Source of the DNA: Alphaproteobacteria bacterium
GTDB taxonomy: Bacteria > Pseudomonadota > Alphaproteobacteria > Caulobacterales > Aquidulcibacteraceae
DNA: 64,000 nt
NCBI GenBank assembly: GCA_016124655.1
Contig: WGNI01000010.1
Coordinates: forward strand, 1-64,000
Direction: 5' to 3'
Under the pieces are notes generated by a model. That model saw only the letters and a program-made list of their open reading frames with translations. It ran no database searches and was not told where the DNA came from. The position numbers were made by a program, and so were the translations under genes. How positions within the stretch are numbered: the first letter of the stretch is position 1; each line of letters starts with the position of its first letter. Positions 38,268 through 48,994 of this stretch are shown one piece after another.

Positions 38268-39130
38268 GCGTCGATCCTCTCGCGCCCCATCGCGGCAAGC
38301 TATTGGGCCTGGCCTACCGAATGCTCGGGAGCCGCGCCGACGCTGAGGACGTGCTGCAGGACGCCTATGTGCGCTATGCCGGCGCGCGTGACGTGCGCAA
38401 TGACGAAGCCTTTTTCACCACTGTCGTAACGCGGCTTTGCCTGGATCGGCTCAAGAGCGCGCGCGCCGCACGCGAGATCTATGTCGGCCCATGGCTGCCC
38501 GAACCGGTTCTGGACGCAGAAGATTTGTCGCCGCATGCGGCGACCGAATTGGCGGATGATCTGTCTTTTGCGTTGCTCCTGGCGCTGGAGCGCCTCTCGC
38601 CTTCCGAGCGCGCGGCATTCCTGCTGCACGACGTCTTTGATGCGCCCTTCACAGAGATCGGCGCCGCACTCGGAAAGAGCGAGGCGGCCTGCCGCCAGCT
38701 CGCCGCACGCGCGCGCAAAGCCATACGCGACGAGCGTGCGGCGTCGCCCGCGCCCGATGACGCGCATCACCGCTTACTGGCGGAGTTTGGACGCGCCGTC
38801 GCCAGCGGCGACGTGGCGGGACTGAAAGCTTTGCTGCGCGAAGATGCCGTCGCTTTGACCGACGGCGGCGGCGTTAAGGCAGCAGCCCTCAACCCGATCC
38901 GCGGCGCCGACAAGGTCGCGCGATTCTACATTGGCCTCGCGCGCAAGCATGGCAGGCGTGACCGTGAGGTGGCGCTGCGCCCCGCCGAGATCAACGGGGC
39001 GCCAGGCCTGCTCATCTTGCTCGATGGCGTGCTGGATCAGACTTTGAGCCTCGACATCCAAGCAGGCCGGATCGCCGCCATCTACAGCGTGCGCAACCCG
39101 GAAAAGTTGCGCGCGCTCTACCTGTGCTGA
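38264..39130 (+). CDS. ECF41-type RNA polymerase sigma factor (SigJ-like)
   Basis: A 288-residue ECF sigma factor. Region 2 spans about residues 10-70 (LLGLAYRMLGSRADAEDVLQDAYVR) and region 4 about 100-155 (LSPSERAAFLLHDVFDAPFTEIGAAL). A fused SnoaL-like C-terminal domain carries the ECF41 signature pieces DGGG (200-203) and NPEKL (278-282). In ECF41 factors this extension tunes activity in place of a separate anti-sigma factor. The GTG start at 38264 overlaps the upstream stop. It probably controls its own cassette, an inference from family behaviour. Confidence 0.88.
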   Translation: MSVDPLAPHRGKLLGLAYRMLGSRADAEDVLQDAYVRYAGARDVRNDEAFFTTVVTRLCLDRLKSARAAREIYVGPWLPEPVLDAEDLSPHAATELADDLSFALLLALERLSPSERAAFLLHDVFDAPFTEIGAALGKSEAACRQLAARARKAIRDERAASPAPDDAHHRLLAEFGRAVASGDVAGLKALLREDAVALTDGGGVKAAALNPIRGADKVARFYIGLARKHGRRDREVALRPAEINGAPGLLILLDGVLDQTLSLDIQAGRIAAIYSVRNPEKLRALYLC

Positions 39131-39137
39131 TCGACGA

Positions 39138-41336
39138 TCAATCGTCGCGGCGTCCGCCTTCACGGCGCGGGCGCCGCTCACGACGTTCGCCGGGCCCGTG
39201 ATCTTCGGCTTCTTCACCCAATTGCGCGGAGATGTCTTCGCCGGTCGCCTGATCCACAACCTTCATGGAAAGCCGCGTCTTGCCGCGATCGTCGAAGCCA
39301 AGGAGCTTCACCTTCACGATGTCGCCTTCCTTAACGACGTCGCTCGGCTTGTTCACGCGTTCGCGCGCGAGCTGGGAGACGTGCACAAGGCCGTCTTTGG
39401 CGCCGAAATAGTTCACGAAGGCGCCAAATTCCATCACCTTGACGATCTTGCCTTCATAGATCTGGCCGACTTCGGGCTCACTCGTCAGCGACCGGATCCA
39501 CTTGATCGCCGCTTCGATCGCGGCCTGGTCGGACGACGCGACCTTCACCGTGCCGTCGTCTTCGATGTTCACCTTCGCGCCGGTCTTCTCCACGATTTCG
39601 CGGATCACCTTGCCGCCTGTGCCGATCACGTCGCGGATTTTGTCGGTCGGGATCGAGATCTGCACAATGCGAGGCGCGTTCGCGCCGACTTCGCCGCGCG
39701 GCGTCGACAGCGCTTTGTTCATCTCGCCGAGAATGTGCATGCGCCCTTTGTGCGCACGCTCCAGCGCCACCTTCATGATCTCTTCGGTGATGCCCGCGAC
39801 CTTGATGTCCATCTGCAGCGACGTGATGCCCTTCTCCGTGCCGGCGACCTTGAAGTCCATGTCGCCGAGATGATCCTCGTCGCCGAGAATGTCGGTCAGC
39901 ACTTCAAAGCCGTAGTCTTCAAGAATGAGTCCCATCGCCACGCCCGCGACCGGCGAAGTGATCGGCACGCCCGCATCCATCAGCGCCAGCGACGTGCCGC
40001 ACACCGTCGCCATCGAGGACGACCCGTTGGACTCGGTGATCTCCGACACCACGCGCAGCGTGTACGGAAATTGCTCCTGCCCAGGCAGAACCGCCTTGAT
40101 CGCGCGCCACGCAAGCTTGCCATGGCCGATATCGCGCCGCTTGGGCGCGCCGACGCGGCCGGTCTCGCCAACGCTGTAGGGCGGGAAATTGTAGTGCAGC
40201 ATGAAGCGCTCTTTGTAGGTGCCCGACAGCGCATCCACATATTGCTCGTCCTCCGCCGTGCCGAGCGTGGCGACGACCACCGCTTGCGTTTCACCGCGCG
40301 TGAACAGCGCCGAACCATGCGTGCGCGGCAACAGACCGACTTCGCATTCGATCGGACGCACGACATCGACCGGGCGGCCGTCAATGCGGCCCTTCTCCTT
40401 GATCACGCGCGCGCGCACCGTGTCGCTTTCGACATCCTTGAACGCGTCCTTGAACACCAGCGGATCAAGGCCGTCGGGCCTGTCGTCCGACTTGCAGAGC
40501 GCCGTCTTCGCCTTGTCGCGCGCTGCGTCGACGGCGGCCTTGCGCTCGTCCTTTTTCACGATGCGGTAGGCGCTCGCCAAATCGGCGCCGACCAGATCGG
40601 CGATTTGCTTCTTCTCTGCGGAGAGATCGCGCGGCGCGAAATCCCAAGGCTCTTTCGCGGCCTTTTCCGCCAGCTCGATGATCGCGTCGATCACCGGCTG
40701 CATGCCCTTATGCGCCAGCGACAGCGCCTCAAGCATCTGCGCTTCGGTCAATTCCTTGACTTCGGATTCCACCATCATGATCGCCGTCGCCGTGCCCGCA
40801 ACGACGAGATCGAGCTCGCTCTTGGCCATGTCGGCGATCGGCGGATTCAGCACAGGTTTGCCGTCAATCCAGCCCACGCGGCTCGCCGCGATTGGACCCA
40901 TGAACGGCACGCCCGACAAAGTCAGCGCAGCGCTGGCCGCGACCATGGCGAGAATGTCGCTTTCGTTTTCATTGTCCCAACTGAGAACGGTGATGATCAC
41001 CTGCACTTCGTTCTTGAAGCCGTCGGCGAAGAGCGGACGGATGGGACGGTCGATCAGCCGCGAGAGCAGCGTCTCGCGCTCCGAGGGGCGCCCTTCGCGT
41101 TTGAAATAGCCGCCCGGAATGCGGCCCGCGGCGAACGTCTTTTCCTGGTAGTCCACCGTCAGCGGAAAGAAATCCTGGCCCGGCTTGGCTTCCTTCGCTG
41201 CGACCACCGTGGCCAGCAGCGCGGTTTCGCCCCACGTCGCATAGACAGCGCCGTCGGCTTGCCGCGCGATGCGGCCTGTTTCCAAGGTCAGCTTGCGGCC
41301 GGCCCAATCGAGCGAAACGGATTGTGTATTGAACAT
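39138..41336 (-). CDS. pnp: Polyribonucleotide nucleotidyltransferase (PNPase)
   Basis: A 732-residue 3'-5' phosphorolytic exoribonuclease of RNA turnover. It has two RNase PH-like domains (the second includes [20 protein letters not shown] and [19 protein letters not shown] segments), a KH domain ([20 protein letters not shown]) and a C-terminal S1 domain ([20 protein letters not shown]). The tail is Arg/Glu/Gly-rich, possibly an RNase E or RNA contact. I chose the ATG at 41336 because AGGAG lies 9 bases upstream; an ATG at 41345 sits directly on that site. Last gene of the translation operon. Confidence 0.96.
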   Translation of the reverse strand: MFNTQSVSLDWAGRKLTLETGRIARQADGAVYATWGETALLATVVAAKEAKPGQDFFPLTVDYQEKTFAAGRIPGGYFKREGRPSERETLLSRLIDRPIRPLFADGFKNEVQVIITVLSWDNENESDILAMVAASAALTLSGVPFMGPIAASRVGWIDGKPVLNPPIADMAKSELDLVVAGTATAIMMVESEVKELTEAQMLEALSLAHKGMQPVIDAIIELAEKAAKEPWDFAPRDLSAEKKQIADLVGADLASAYRIVKKDERKAAVDAARDKAKTALCKSDDRPDGLDPLVFKDAFKDVESDTVRARVIKEKGRIDGRPVDVVRPIECEVGLLPRTHGSALFTRGETQAVVVATLGTAEDEQYVDALSGTYKERFMLHYNFPPYSVGETGRVGAPKRRDIGHGKLAWRAIKAVLPGQEQFPYTLRVVSEITESNGSSSMATVCGTSLALMDAGVPITSPVAGVAMGLILEDYGFEVLTDILGDEDHLGDMDFKVAGTEKGITSLQMDIKVAGITEEIMKVALERAHKGRMHILGEMNKALSTPRGEVGANAPRIVQISIPTDKIRDVIGTGGKVIREIVEKTGAKVNIEDDGTVKVASSDQAAIEAAIKWIRSLTSEPEVGQIYEGKIVKVMEFGAFVNYFGAKDGLVHVSQLARERVNKPSDVVKEGDIVKVKLLGFDDRGKTRLSMKVVDQATGEDISAQLGEEAEDHGPGERRERRPRREGGRRDD

Positions 41337-41410
41337 CGTACTCATCTCCTGGCGAGCGAGCCCCATGCCCGGTCGCCGCGTGCGTGAACCCTCCTCCCGC
41401 TGGAGAAGGG

Positions 41411-41661
41411 TGGCCTTCTCCCCTGTGGGAGAAGGTGGATCGCATGCGAAGCATGCGAGATGGATGAGGGGCTTCGTTGCGCTTGGCTGAGGGCCAATCG
41501 TTCGCTCCAATGGAGCGAACAAAGCAGCGAAGGAAGCGCGGAACAATTCCGCTCTGAATGGTCCTTCGGCCTGCAATTGATCCCCCGGATCAAGTGCAAC
41601 GGCCTCAGCCCCTCACCTGGCGACCCAATGGGTCGCAACCCTCTCCCACAAGGGGAGAGGG
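41411..41661. repeat. Paired palindromic element (REPIN-like), locus B
   Basis: This fills the 334-base rpsO-pnp gap, which has no gene. The forward unit is hairpin 1 (CCTTCTCCC 41414-41422 with GGGAGAAGG 41427-41435), TGG, hairpin 2 (41440-41447 with 41451-41458), then GATGGATGAGGGG. The facing unit is hairpin 1 (41639-41647 with 41653-41661) and hairpin 2 (GCGACCC-AAT-GGGTCGC, 41620-41636). It lies where the rpsO-pnp message is normally processed, so it may affect pnp expression. Confidence 0.78.
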
Positions 41662-41670
41662 TCAGCGCTC

Positions 41671-41940
41671 TTAACGCCGCAGACCCAGGCGCTCGATGAT
41701 GCGCTGATAGCGGGCGTTGTCTTTGTCTTTTACGTAGTCGAGCAGGCGCCGGCGCTGCGAAACAAGTTTCAGCAGGCCACGGCGGCTGTGATTGTCCTTT
41801 TTGTGCGTCTTGAAATGTTCGGTCAGATTGGAAATGCGCTCCGAAAGGATCGCGATCTGCACTTCCGGCGAACCGGTGTCGCCCTTGGTGGTGGCGTATT
41901 CCGAGATAAGCGCGCCTTTGCGCGCCTGCGTAATCGACAT
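41671..41940 (-). CDS. rpsO: 30S ribosomal protein S15
   Basis: An 89-residue S15, full length for the family. Recognisable stretches are [35 protein letters not shown] and the C-terminal RRRLLDYV...[13 protein letters not shown] that contacts 16S rRNA helix 20-22. GGAGC stands 7 bases upstream of the ATG. It lies 13 bases after truB and upstream of pnp, the conserved truB-rpsO-pnp order. Confidence 0.97.
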   Translation of the reverse strand: MSITQARKGALISEYATTKGDTGSPEVQIAILSERISNLTEHFKTHKKDNHSRRGLLKLVSQRRRLLDYVKDKDNARYQRIIERLGLRR

Positions 41941-41953
41941 CGGATGCTCCAGA

Positions 41954-42901
41954 TTAGAGTTGAAACACGCGGGAAGGCTTGAACTGGCCCGCCCGCACGT
42001 CGCCCAGAGCCACGGCCTTTCCTTCGCACATCGCCAACGCCGCGCGCGAGGCGTCTTGGCCTGCGATCGTGCGGGGTCGGAACGAGGCGCGAAGCGTCTC
42101 CATCACATGCGGAAGCAGGACGATGGGGCGGCCTTGCCTGAGCTTGAACGCGTCTTCGCCGTTGACGGCCAGCGCCGGGATGTCGTCCAGCGCGGTCTCA
42201 ACAGGCTTCAAGCGTTCTGACGCGGCGTCCTTATGGCCCAAATCCCGCAACGCGTCGAGGGTCACGGCGTCGTCCGCGCGGAACGGTCCCACCGCGAGCC
42301 GCCGCAGCCGGCTGACATGGCCCTCCGCGCCCAGCGCAGCCGCCAGATCGCGCGCCAGCGCCCGCACGTAAAAGCCCTTTCCCGAGCGCAGCCGGATCAC
42401 CGCTTCCTCCGGGCCCGCTTCGGTCAGCGCCGCCTCGTGAACCACGACGCGGCGCGGCTCGAGCGCCACGGATTCTCCGGCACGGGCGAGGTCATAGGCG
42501 CGCTCGCCGGCGATTTTCACCGCGGAATAGGCCGGCGGCATCTGGTCGATTTCGCCAACAAACCGCTCAAGCGCCGCGCGGATATCGGCGTCGCGGGGCC
42601 GGACGTCGGATGTCGCAATCACCGCGCCTTCGCGGTCCTGTGTCGCCGTCGAAACGCCCCAGCGGATGGAGAAGTCGTAGGTCTTGTCCGCCTCCATGAG
42701 AAACGGAACGGTTTTGGTCGCTTCCCCCAAGGCGATGGGCAGAATGCCCGAGGCCAGCGGGTCCAGCGTGCCGGCGTGACCCGCCTTGTTGGCGTTGAAC
42801 ACCCGGCGCACGGCGGCCACGGCGTCCGTCGAGGTCATCTCTTCCGATTTGTCGAGCACGACCCAGCCGGAGACATCCTCGCCCTTCTTGCGGCGACCCA
42901 T
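41954..42901 (-). CDS. truB: tRNA pseudouridine-55 synthase TruB
   Basis: A 315-residue enzyme that makes pseudouridine 55 in the T arm of tRNAs. The conserved [12 protein letters not shown] motif carries the catalytic Asp, and the substrate loop contains [13 protein letters not shown]. The C-terminal PUA-like part reaches [16 protein letters not shown]. Its ATG overlaps the rbfA stop (TAATG). The length is normal for alphaproteobacteria. Confidence 0.96.
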   Translation of the reverse strand: MGRRKKGEDVSGWVVLDKSEEMTSTDAVAAVRRVFNANKAGHAGTLDPLASGILPIALGEATKTVPFLMEADKTYDFSIRWGVSTATQDREGAVIATSDVRPRDADIRAALERFVGEIDQMPPAYSAVKIAGERAYDLARAGESVALEPRRVVVHEAALTEAGPEEAVIRLRSGKGFYVRALARDLAAALGAEGHVSRLRRLAVGPFRADDAVTLDALRDLGHKDAASERLKPVETALDDIPALAVNGEDAFKLRQGRPIVLLPHVMETLRASFRPRTIAGQDASRAALAMCEGKAVALGDVRAGQFKPSRVFQL

Positions 42902-43305
42902 TATTCGTCGTCCCGCCGCAGATCCCGCGCGACTTCGGGGCGGCGCAGCACTTCGTCGATATGCACGGCTTCGTCGTAAGAAATGTCCGGCTCAAAGTGC
43001 AGCTGCGGCGTGTGACGCATGTCGATGTGTTTGCCCAGCCGGCCGCGCAGGAATCCGCTGCACCGCGTCAGCGCGCGCGCGATCTTCGTGGGATCATGGT
43101 CGCCGAGCGCCGCGACGAAGGCCGTCATGTGCTTCAAGTCCGGCGACGCGCGCACTTCGCCGATCGTCACCGAAACGCCCGCCAGATCGGGATCGCGCAA
43201 ATCTTCGCGCGATAGAATCTCAACCAGCGCGTGGCGCACGAGTTCGCCGGCCCGCAATTGGCGCTGCGAAGGCCCTTTCGTGGGCGATTGATGATGGCGG
43301 GTCAT
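42901..43305 (-). CDS. rbfA: Ribosome-binding factor A
   Basis: A 134-residue KH-fold factor for late 30S maturation and cold adaptation. Typical segments are [38 protein letters not shown] and [19 protein letters not shown] followed by [10 protein letters not shown]. It lies between the lipoprotein gene and truB in the translation operon. Confidence 0.95.
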   Translation of the reverse strand: MTRHHQSPTKGPSQRQLRAGELVRHALVEILSREDLRDPDLAGVSVTIGEVRASPDLKHMTAFVAALGDHDPTKIARALTRCSGFLRGRLGKHIDMRHTPQLHFEPDISYDEAVHIDEVLRRPEVARDLRRDDE

Positions 43306-43336
43306 GGCCGTGTCCGTTTTGGTCTGCGCAGCTGTG

Positions 43337-43969
43337 TTACGCCGCGCGATAGATATAGACGCCGCAGAGCTCAGGATCGTCTCCGCCCTCGCCAGGCGCG
43401 GCGCGACCCTTGAAGGCAGCGATTTTCATGGTCCAATCGCCGTCCTCGTCGACATACTCGACCACGGCGACATGCTGCGTCCGCGCTTCGCCGCAAAGCC
43501 CCCCGCGCGGCGCGGCGGCAGCCACAGTCTCATCCGCGACGCGATACACGTTCACATCCACGCGCGGGTCGAGGCCCATGAGGTTGGCGAACGCGCCTTG
43601 GGCATTGATGCGCGTGTTCGCGCGATAGACCGACAAAATCTCCGCCCGCACCGTGATGCCGTTGGCGAACGCCAAAGCAAGCGGCCCGCCGCGCCCGCGC
43701 TCCAGGCTGGCGCTCAAATTCCCGGCGACATCGCGTGTATTGGTGTTCGCCAGACGCCAGCGATTGCGCGCCAGGCCCGGCTCCTCCTGCGGCACGTCGT
43801 CGACGCGCATTTCCGGCTCCACCACGGTGGAGGGCCGGACAAGATTCCCGCCCTGATCGGACGCATCGCGATCGCATGCGGCCATTAGCAGCCCTGCGGC
43901 CAGGACGATGGCGTACGCGCCGGATCTGCGCAGACGCCCGTTACAGCGAGCGCTGGACGACTTCGACAT
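43337..43969 (-). CDS. Lipoprotein of unknown function in the infB-rbfA gap
   Basis: A 210-residue protein with a basic N-terminus, a hydrophobic stretch and the lipobox LLMAAC (Cys32), so it is probably anchored in a membrane. The mature part begins with a short acidic linker, then a beta-rich domain with [32 protein letters not shown] and two Cys (GGLCGEAR and PELCGVY) that could pair. No family is recognised. Its ATG at 43969 lies 29 bases inside infB, so it is translationally linked to the translation operon, an unusual place for an envelope protein. Confidence 0.68.
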   Translation of the reverse strand: MSKSSSARCNGRLRRSGAYAIVLAAGLLMAACDRDASDQGGNLVRPSTVVEPEMRVDDVPQEEPGLARNRWRLANTNTRDVAGNLSASLERGRGGPLALAFANGITVRAEILSVYRANTRINAQGAFANLMGLDPRVDVNVYRVADETVAAAAPRGGLCGEARTQHVAVVEYVDEDGDWTMKIAAFKGRAAPGEGGDDPELCGVYIYRAA

Positions 43970-46598
43970 TGAAGCACTCAATGACATCGCCCTGCTTGAT
44001 GTCCTGGAACGCGCCGAAGCTCATGCCGCATTCCTGTCCGGCATTGACCTCGTTCACCTCGTCCTTGAAGCGCTTCAAGGTCTGCAGCACGCCCATTTCC
44101 TGGATGACGATGTTGTCGCGCAGGATGCGCACTTTCGCGCCCTTGCGCACGACGCCTTCGGTCACGCGGCAGCCGGCGACCTTGCCGACCTTGGAGATGT
44201 TGAACACCTCCAGCACGTCCGCATTCCCAAGGAAGGTCTCGCGATTGATCGGCGCCAGCAGGCCCGACATCACGCCCCGCATATCGTCGATCAGGTCATA
44301 GATGATCGCGTAGTAGCGAATCTCCACGCCTTCGCGCTCGGCTAGCTCACGCGCTTCTTTCGACGCGCGAACATTGAAGCCCAGGATCGGCGCGCCTGAT
44401 GACTTCGCAAGCTGAACATCGGACTCATTGATCGCCCCGACATTGGCCTGCACGATCCGCGCCTGCACTTCCTCTGTGCCAAGCTTCTGCAAGGCGCCCG
44501 CAATGGCTTCCGCAGAGCCCTGCACATCCGCCTTGATCAGCACCGGCAATTCCTGCGTCACGGATTCCTTGATCCGCGCCATCATCTGTTCAAGCGACGT
44601 CTTCGGCCCGACGCCGGCGACAGAGCGCTCGCGCCGCACACGCTGGCGGTACTCCGCAATTTCCCGGGCGCGGTTTTCGCTCTCGACGGCCTGCACCACG
44701 CCTCCTGGCTCCGGCACACCCTCCAGGCCCATGATTTCGACCGGTTCGCTGGGCCCGGCTTCTTCCACCAATTGCCCGCGTTCATTGGACAGCGCGCGCA
44801 CGCGCCCCCATTGCCCGCCGGCGACGACAATATCGCCGCGCTTCAGCGTGCCGCGCTTCATCAGCACCGTCGCCACCGGCCCGCGGCCGCGGTCGAGCTT
44901 GGATTCCACGACAACCGCCTCGCCGTCGCGATCGGGATTGGCGCGCAGATCCAGCAATTCCGATTGCAGAAGAATCGTGTCGGTCAGCTTATCGAGGCCG
45001 ATCTTCTTCGTTGCGGACACCGTCACATGCAGCACATCGCCGCCGAACTGCTCGGTGACGATCTCATGCTGCAGCAACTCCTGCAGCACGCGCTCCGGCT
45101 TCGCATCCGGCTTGTCGATTTTGTTCACCGCAACGATGATCGGAACCTTCGCCTCGCGCGCGTGGCTGATCGCCTCCACCGTTTGCGGCATGACGCCGTC
45201 ATCGGCTGCAACCACGAGAATGACGATATCCGTCACCTGCGCGCCGCGCGCCCGCATCGACGAGAACGCCGCGTGGCCGGGCGTGTCGAGGAAGGTGATG
45301 CGCTGTCCATCGCGCAGGCGCACTTGATAGGCCCCGATATGCTGCGTGATGCCGCCGGCTTCGCCGCTGGCGACGTCGGTTTCCCGCAAGGAGTCAAGCA
45401 ATGACGTCTTGCCGTGATCGACGTGGCCCATAATGGTGACCACTGGCGGACGCGGCAGCAGCGTCTCTTCAGCGTCCGGCTCCCCGGATAGCCCTTCTTC
45501 AACGTCCGATTCCGCAACGCGTTTCACGCTGTGACCGAATTCGGTCGCGACAAGTTCCGCGGTGTCGGCGTCCAACACGTCCGTAAGCTTGGCCATTTGC
45601 CCTTGGCGCATCAGGAACGCGATGATGTCGCGCGCCCGCATCGCCATGCGGTTGGCGAGGTCTTGCACCGTGATCGCTTCCGGAATGACGACTTCCCGAA
45701 CGATCCGCTCTTGCCCGCCGGACTTCTGCTGGCGCCGTTCGCGCTCTTTCTGTTGCGCACGGCGATACGCCGCGAGCGAGCGCACGCGTTCGTCGTCGCC
45801 CTCCGAAATGCGCTCGACCATATCCAGGGTCAGCTTGCCTTCGCGACGCCGCGCTTCGCCCTTCTTCGCGGGCTTCACCGGCACAGGCGCGGTGGGCTTG
45901 CGCGCGCTCTTCAGACGCCCGCCGAGCTCCGCGAGGATGTCGTTGTCCCCGCCGGCGCTTTCCTGCGGCCTGGCGCGGAAGGGAACCGCTTCGCCCAGCT
46001 GCGGCCCTGCGGGCTTTGCTGGTTCGGATTTCGCCTCGGCTGCCGGGGCAGGCGCTGCATCTTCAGCCGCCTCCTGCGGCGCAGCCGCGACGGCTTCAGG
46101 CTCGTCAACGTCTTCGTGCGTGCGGCGGCGTTCCGCTTCGACCGCGGCCTCTTCTTCAGCCTTCTTGCGCTGCGCATCTTCCAGCGCGCGGCGCTGCTGT
46201 TCATCCTTGCGCGCTTTGGCCTCGCGCACGTCGCGCTCTTCGGCCGCGCGGCGGATAGCTTCCTGGCGGCGACGCGCCTCATCATCGGAGAAGGTCGAAG
46301 CCGGCGCGGCCGGACTTGTCGGAGCGGCCTTTGCCGGCGCCGGTTTCGCCGTCGCGCCAGGCGCAGCGCGCCCGCCGCTGGGCCGCGGCGACGCCGGCGG
46401 CAGGCCCGGTCCCGGCGCGGGAGCCGCACCGCCCTGTCCGGGGCGATTGATCGCGCGCTTTTCCTTCACCTCAACCGTGACCGATTTGCGCCGGCCATGG
46501 GAGAAGCTTTGTTGCACCGTGCCCCCGCTGGTCGTGCGGGTGAGGGTCAGCGGCTTGCGACCCGAGGCAGGTTTTTCTTGTTCAGTTCCGTCGCTCAT
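43941..46598 (-). CDS. infB: Translation initiation factor IF-2
   Basis: An 885-residue GTPase that recruits fMet-tRNA to the 30S subunit. The N-terminal 300 residues are a charged Ala/Pro/Glu/Lys-rich coiled region, long as in many alphaproteobacteria. The IF2_N domain has [19 protein letters not shown]; the G domain starts at about residue 389 with GHVDHGKTS, then DTPGHAAF and NKIDKPDA; domains II-IV follow. The ATG at 46598 has GAGG upstream. Codon use matches the neighbours. Confidence 0.97.
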   Translation of the reverse strand: MSDGTEQEKPASGRKPLTLTRTTSGGTVQQSFSHGRRKSVTVEVKEKRAINRPGQGGAAPAPGPGLPPASPRPSGGRAAPGATAKPAPAKAAPTSPAAPASTFSDDEARRRQEAIRRAAEERDVREAKARKDEQQRRALEDAQRKKAEEEAAVEAERRRTHEDVDEPEAVAAAPQEAAEDAAPAPAAEAKSEPAKPAGPQLGEAVPFRARPQESAGGDNDILAELGGRLKSARKPTAPVPVKPAKKGEARRREGKLTLDMVERISEGDDERVRSLAAYRRAQQKERERRQQKSGGQERIVREVVIPEAITVQDLANRMAMRARDIIAFLMRQGQMAKLTDVLDADTAELVATEFGHSVKRVAESDVEEGLSGEPDAEETLLPRPPVVTIMGHVDHGKTSLLDSLRETDVASGEAGGITQHIGAYQVRLRDGQRITFLDTPGHAAFSSMRARGAQVTDIVILVVAADDGVMPQTVEAISHAREAKVPIIVAVNKIDKPDAKPERVLQELLQHEIVTEQFGGDVLHVTVSATKKIGLDKLTDTILLQSELLDLRANPDRDGEAVVVESKLDRGRGPVATVLMKRGTLKRGDIVVAGGQWGRVRALSNERGQLVEEAGPSEPVEIMGLEGVPEPGGVVQAVESENRAREIAEYRQRVRRERSVAGVGPKTSLEQMMARIKESVTQELPVLIKADVQGSAEAIAGALQKLGTEEVQARIVQANVGAINESDVQLAKSSGAPILGFNVRASKEARELAEREGVEIRYYAIIYDLIDDMRGVMSGLLAPINRETFLGNADVLEVFNISKVGKVAGCRVTEGVVRKGAKVRILRDNIVIQEMGVLQTLKRFKDEVNEVNAGQECGMSFGAFQDIKQGDVIECFNVEVVQRSL

Positions 46599-46647
46599 GG
46601 GCCTCGAAAATCATAGGCGGGGCGCACGGCCGCACCCCGCGGTTCGT

Positions 46648-47376
46648 TCAATCCAAATCCGAATTGTCCGATGCGCCAGCCGTTCGCACGGTCGACGCAT
46701 CGCTCCGGGCCAATTCGCCGGTCCAAGGACTAGACGTCCGCCAGGGCCAAGAATCAGGAACGATGGCGCGAAATCCCGCGAGCCGGTTGATGTCGCCCGC
46801 CCATCGCAACGCCATGCGCTCTTGGAGCGCAGCCACATGTATCACACGATCCCGCCCCAGCGCCATGCCCAATTCCGCAGCGGTGAAGCATCCGACCACT
46901 ATTGACGGTGGGTGAGGGCTTCCGGCTGCGGCCTTCAGAAGGCGTGCTCGGCCATCCGATGCGCCGTTCGCCGCCTCGATGAGGAGGACCGCCTTGCCCG
47001 CCCGCAGCGCGCTCTCGACCTGTTCGAATCCCATCGCCAGCGCGCCTGCCCGGCGCATGAGCCCCAAGCCGGCAAGGCAACGCTGCGCCAGCGCCTGTTC
47101 GGTCAGATCGGCGAGATCCTCGGGCGCGCGGACCTCCGTTTTGAGCGCGCGACGAAACGCGCCGCGGGTGCGTGCTCGCTCCACCATGGCGCGCTCCGCG
47201 CGCGTCCATGCGCCGCGCCCGGGCAACTTCGCCGCTGCGTCCGGCACCAGAACCCCGTCGGGCCCAAGGCCGAATCGCACCAGCGCGGTTTCAGCAACAG
47301 TCTCGCCGCTGGCGACGCAGGTTCGCGTGCGCGGTCGCGGCGTTGCCTCAGGAGACCTCTGTCGCGGCGTCTTCAA
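46648..47376 (-). CDS. YlxR-YlxQ fusion RNA-binding protein (DUF448 + L7Ae-like)
   Basis: A 242-residue protein. Residues 15-90 form a DUF448/YlxR domain (RTCVASGETV near the start, then LPGRGAWTRAERAMVERA). Residues 95-195 resemble the L7Ae/L30e fold of YlxQ (QRCLAGLGLMRRAGALAMGFEQVESAL...AVLLIEAANGASDGRARLL), which binds RNA. The two proteins are separate in Bacillus but fused here. The TTG start at 47376 lies 29 bases inside nusA, with GAGGAAGAGG upstream. It probably acts in ribosome assembly or transcription with NusA and IF-2. Confidence 0.87.
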   Translation of the reverse strand: MKTPRQRSPEATPRPRTRTCVASGETVAETALVRFGLGPDGVLVPDAAAKLPGRGAWTRAERAMVERARTRGAFRRALKTEVRAPEDLADLTEQALAQRCLAGLGLMRRAGALAMGFEQVESALRAGKAVLLIEAANGASDGRARLLKAAAGSPHPPSIVVGCFTAAELGMALGRDRVIHVAALQERMALRWAGDINRLAGFRAIVPDSWPWRTSSPWTGELARSDASTVRTAGASDNSDLD

Positions 47377-48994
47377 GCGCCTCTTCCTCGTCAGCCGCTT
47401 CGCTGGCTTCTTCCGCCGGCGCTTCGATCCAGCCCGCCGTAATCCGCGCTTGCAGGATCATCGCATCGGCTTGTTCGGCGGTGAGATTGAACGCGTCGAG
47501 AAGACCGGGTTCGCGCACGCGTTCGCCATTCTTGGTTTCGAACCATCCGCGCAGATCCTCACCCGTGAGGCCTGCGAAATCCTCCAACGACTTGACGCCT
47601 TGCTCACCCAACGCCACGGCCATCGCCAGCGTGACGCCCGGCGCGGTAAGCAGATCATCCTGCACGCCCAGTTCGCGCCGCTTGGCGTCTTGCTCGGCCG
47701 CGATCTTTTCCAGATGCTCGACCGCGCGCGCCTGCAATTCTTCCGCAATTTCTTCGTTCAGGCCTTCGATATAGGCCAGCTCGCCAAGATCGACATAAGC
47801 GATTTCATCAATCGTCTCGAAGCCTTCGGTGGCGAGCAGCTGCGCCATCATCTCGTCGGCGTCGAGCGCATTCATGAACAATTGCGTCCGCGCGGCGAAC
47901 TCCTTCTGACGGCGCTCGCTTTCTTCCGCTTCCGTCATGATGTCGATCTGCCAGCCGGTCAGCTGCGACGCCAGCCGCACATTCTGGCCGCGACGGCCGA
48001 TCGCGAGCGACAATTGGTTCTCTGAAACCACAACTTCCACCCGGCCTTCATCCGGGTCCATCACCACCTTGGTGACTTCCGCAGGCTGCAGCGCGTTGAC
48101 GATGAAGGTCGCTTCGTCCGGCGACCAGGGAATGATGTCGATCTTTTCGCCCTGCAATTCCCCAACGACCGCCTGCACCCGCGCGCCGCGCATGCCGACG
48201 CACGCGCCCACGGGGTCGATCGAGCTTTCATGGCTCATCACCGCAATCTTCGCGCGCGAGCCCGGATCGCGCGCCGCGGCCTTGATCTCGATCACGCCCT
48301 CATACACTTCCGGCACTTCCTGCGCGAACAGGCGCACCATGAATTCCGGCTTGGCGCGGCTCAGGAAAATCTGCGGGCCTTTTGCTTCGCGGCGCACATC
48401 GAAAATGTACGACCGCACGCGATCGCCCTGATGCAGGTTTTCCCGCGGAATCGCTTCATTGCGGCGAATGACGCCTTCCGCGCGGCCGAGATCGACAACG
48501 ATATTGCCGTACTCGACGCGCTTCACCACGCCATTGATGATCTCGCCGACGCGATCCTTGAACTCTTCATGCTGGCGCTCACGCTCAGCTTCGCGCACTT
48601 CGTGATTGATCACTTGCTTGGCGGTTTGCGCAGCGACCCGCCCGAACTCCAGCGGCGGCAGCACCTCGTCATACACCTTGCCGACGAAGGCCTCCGGATC
48701 GCGCTTCAGCGCGTCCTCAAGCATGAGGTCTGTCGCCATGCTGAACGGGCGCGCTTCGTTCTCGAGGTACGCATCATCGACAACCGTCGTGCAGCGCAGC
48801 AGCGTCATTTCGCCGGTCTTTGCGTCGATCTTCGCGCGGATGTCGTGCTCCGACCCGTACCGCGAGCGCGCAGCCTTTTGCAGCGCGTGCTCCATCGACG
48901 CGATGACGATTTCCTTCTCGATATTTTTTTCCCGCGCCACCGCATCCGCGATTTGCAGGATTTCCAGCCTGTTGGCTGAGATGCCCGTGCTCAT
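47348..48994 (-). CDS. nusA: Transcription termination/antitermination protein NusA
   Basis: A 548-residue RNA polymerase cofactor. The N-terminal domain starts NRLEILQIADAVAREKNIEKEIV; the S1 domain follows (GIINGVVKRVEYGNIVVDLG-type sequence) with two KH domains (SIDPVGACVGMRGARVQAV and SLAIGRRGQNVRLASQL). C-terminal acidic repeats with helix-hairpin-helix character follow (VALGEQGVKSLEDFAGLTGEDL). The ATG at 48994 overlaps the rimP stop (ATGA). The acidic tail ends EEEALEDAATEVS. Confidence 0.96.
   Translation of the reverse strand: MSTGISANRLEILQIADAVAREKNIEKEIVIASMEHALQKAARSRYGSEHDIRAKIDAKTGEMTLLRCTTVVDDAYLENEARPFSMATDLMLEDALKRDPEAFVGKVYDEVLPPLEFGRVAAQTAKQVINHEVREAERERQHEEFKDRVGEIINGVVKRVEYGNIVVDLGRAEGVIRRNEAIPRENLHQGDRVRSYIFDVRREAKGPQIFLSRAKPEFMVRLFAQEVPEVYEGVIEIKAAARDPGSRAKIAVMSHESSIDPVGACVGMRGARVQAVVGELQGEKIDIIPWSPDEATFIVNALQPAEVTKVVMDPDEGRVEVVVSENQLSLAIGRRGQNVRLASQLTGWQIDIMTEAEESERRQKEFAARTQLFMNALDADEMMAQLLATEGFETIDEIAYVDLGELAYIEGLNEEIAEELQARAVEHLEKIAAEQDAKRRELGVQDDLLTAPGVTLAMAVALGEQGVKSLEDFAGLTGEDLRGWFETKNGERVREPGLLDAFNLTAEQADAMILQARITAGWIEAPAEEASEAADEEEALEDAATEVS

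Noticed and set aside
39198..41387. 729-codon open frame on the plus strand opposite pnp
   Set aside because: It is antisense to a complete, motif-rich PNPase, is His/Arg-rich as expected for a G/C-rich shadow frame, and shows no domain.
41337..41670. Small protein gene in the 334-base rpsO-pnp gap
   Set aside because: The short frames there lie over palindromic repeat sequence and lack ribosome-binding sites.
45562..46905. 447-codon plus-strand frame opposite infB and ylxR/Q
   Set aside because: Low-complexity Ser/Arg/Ala sequence mirroring the IF-2 charged N-terminus, with no motif; antisense shadow.
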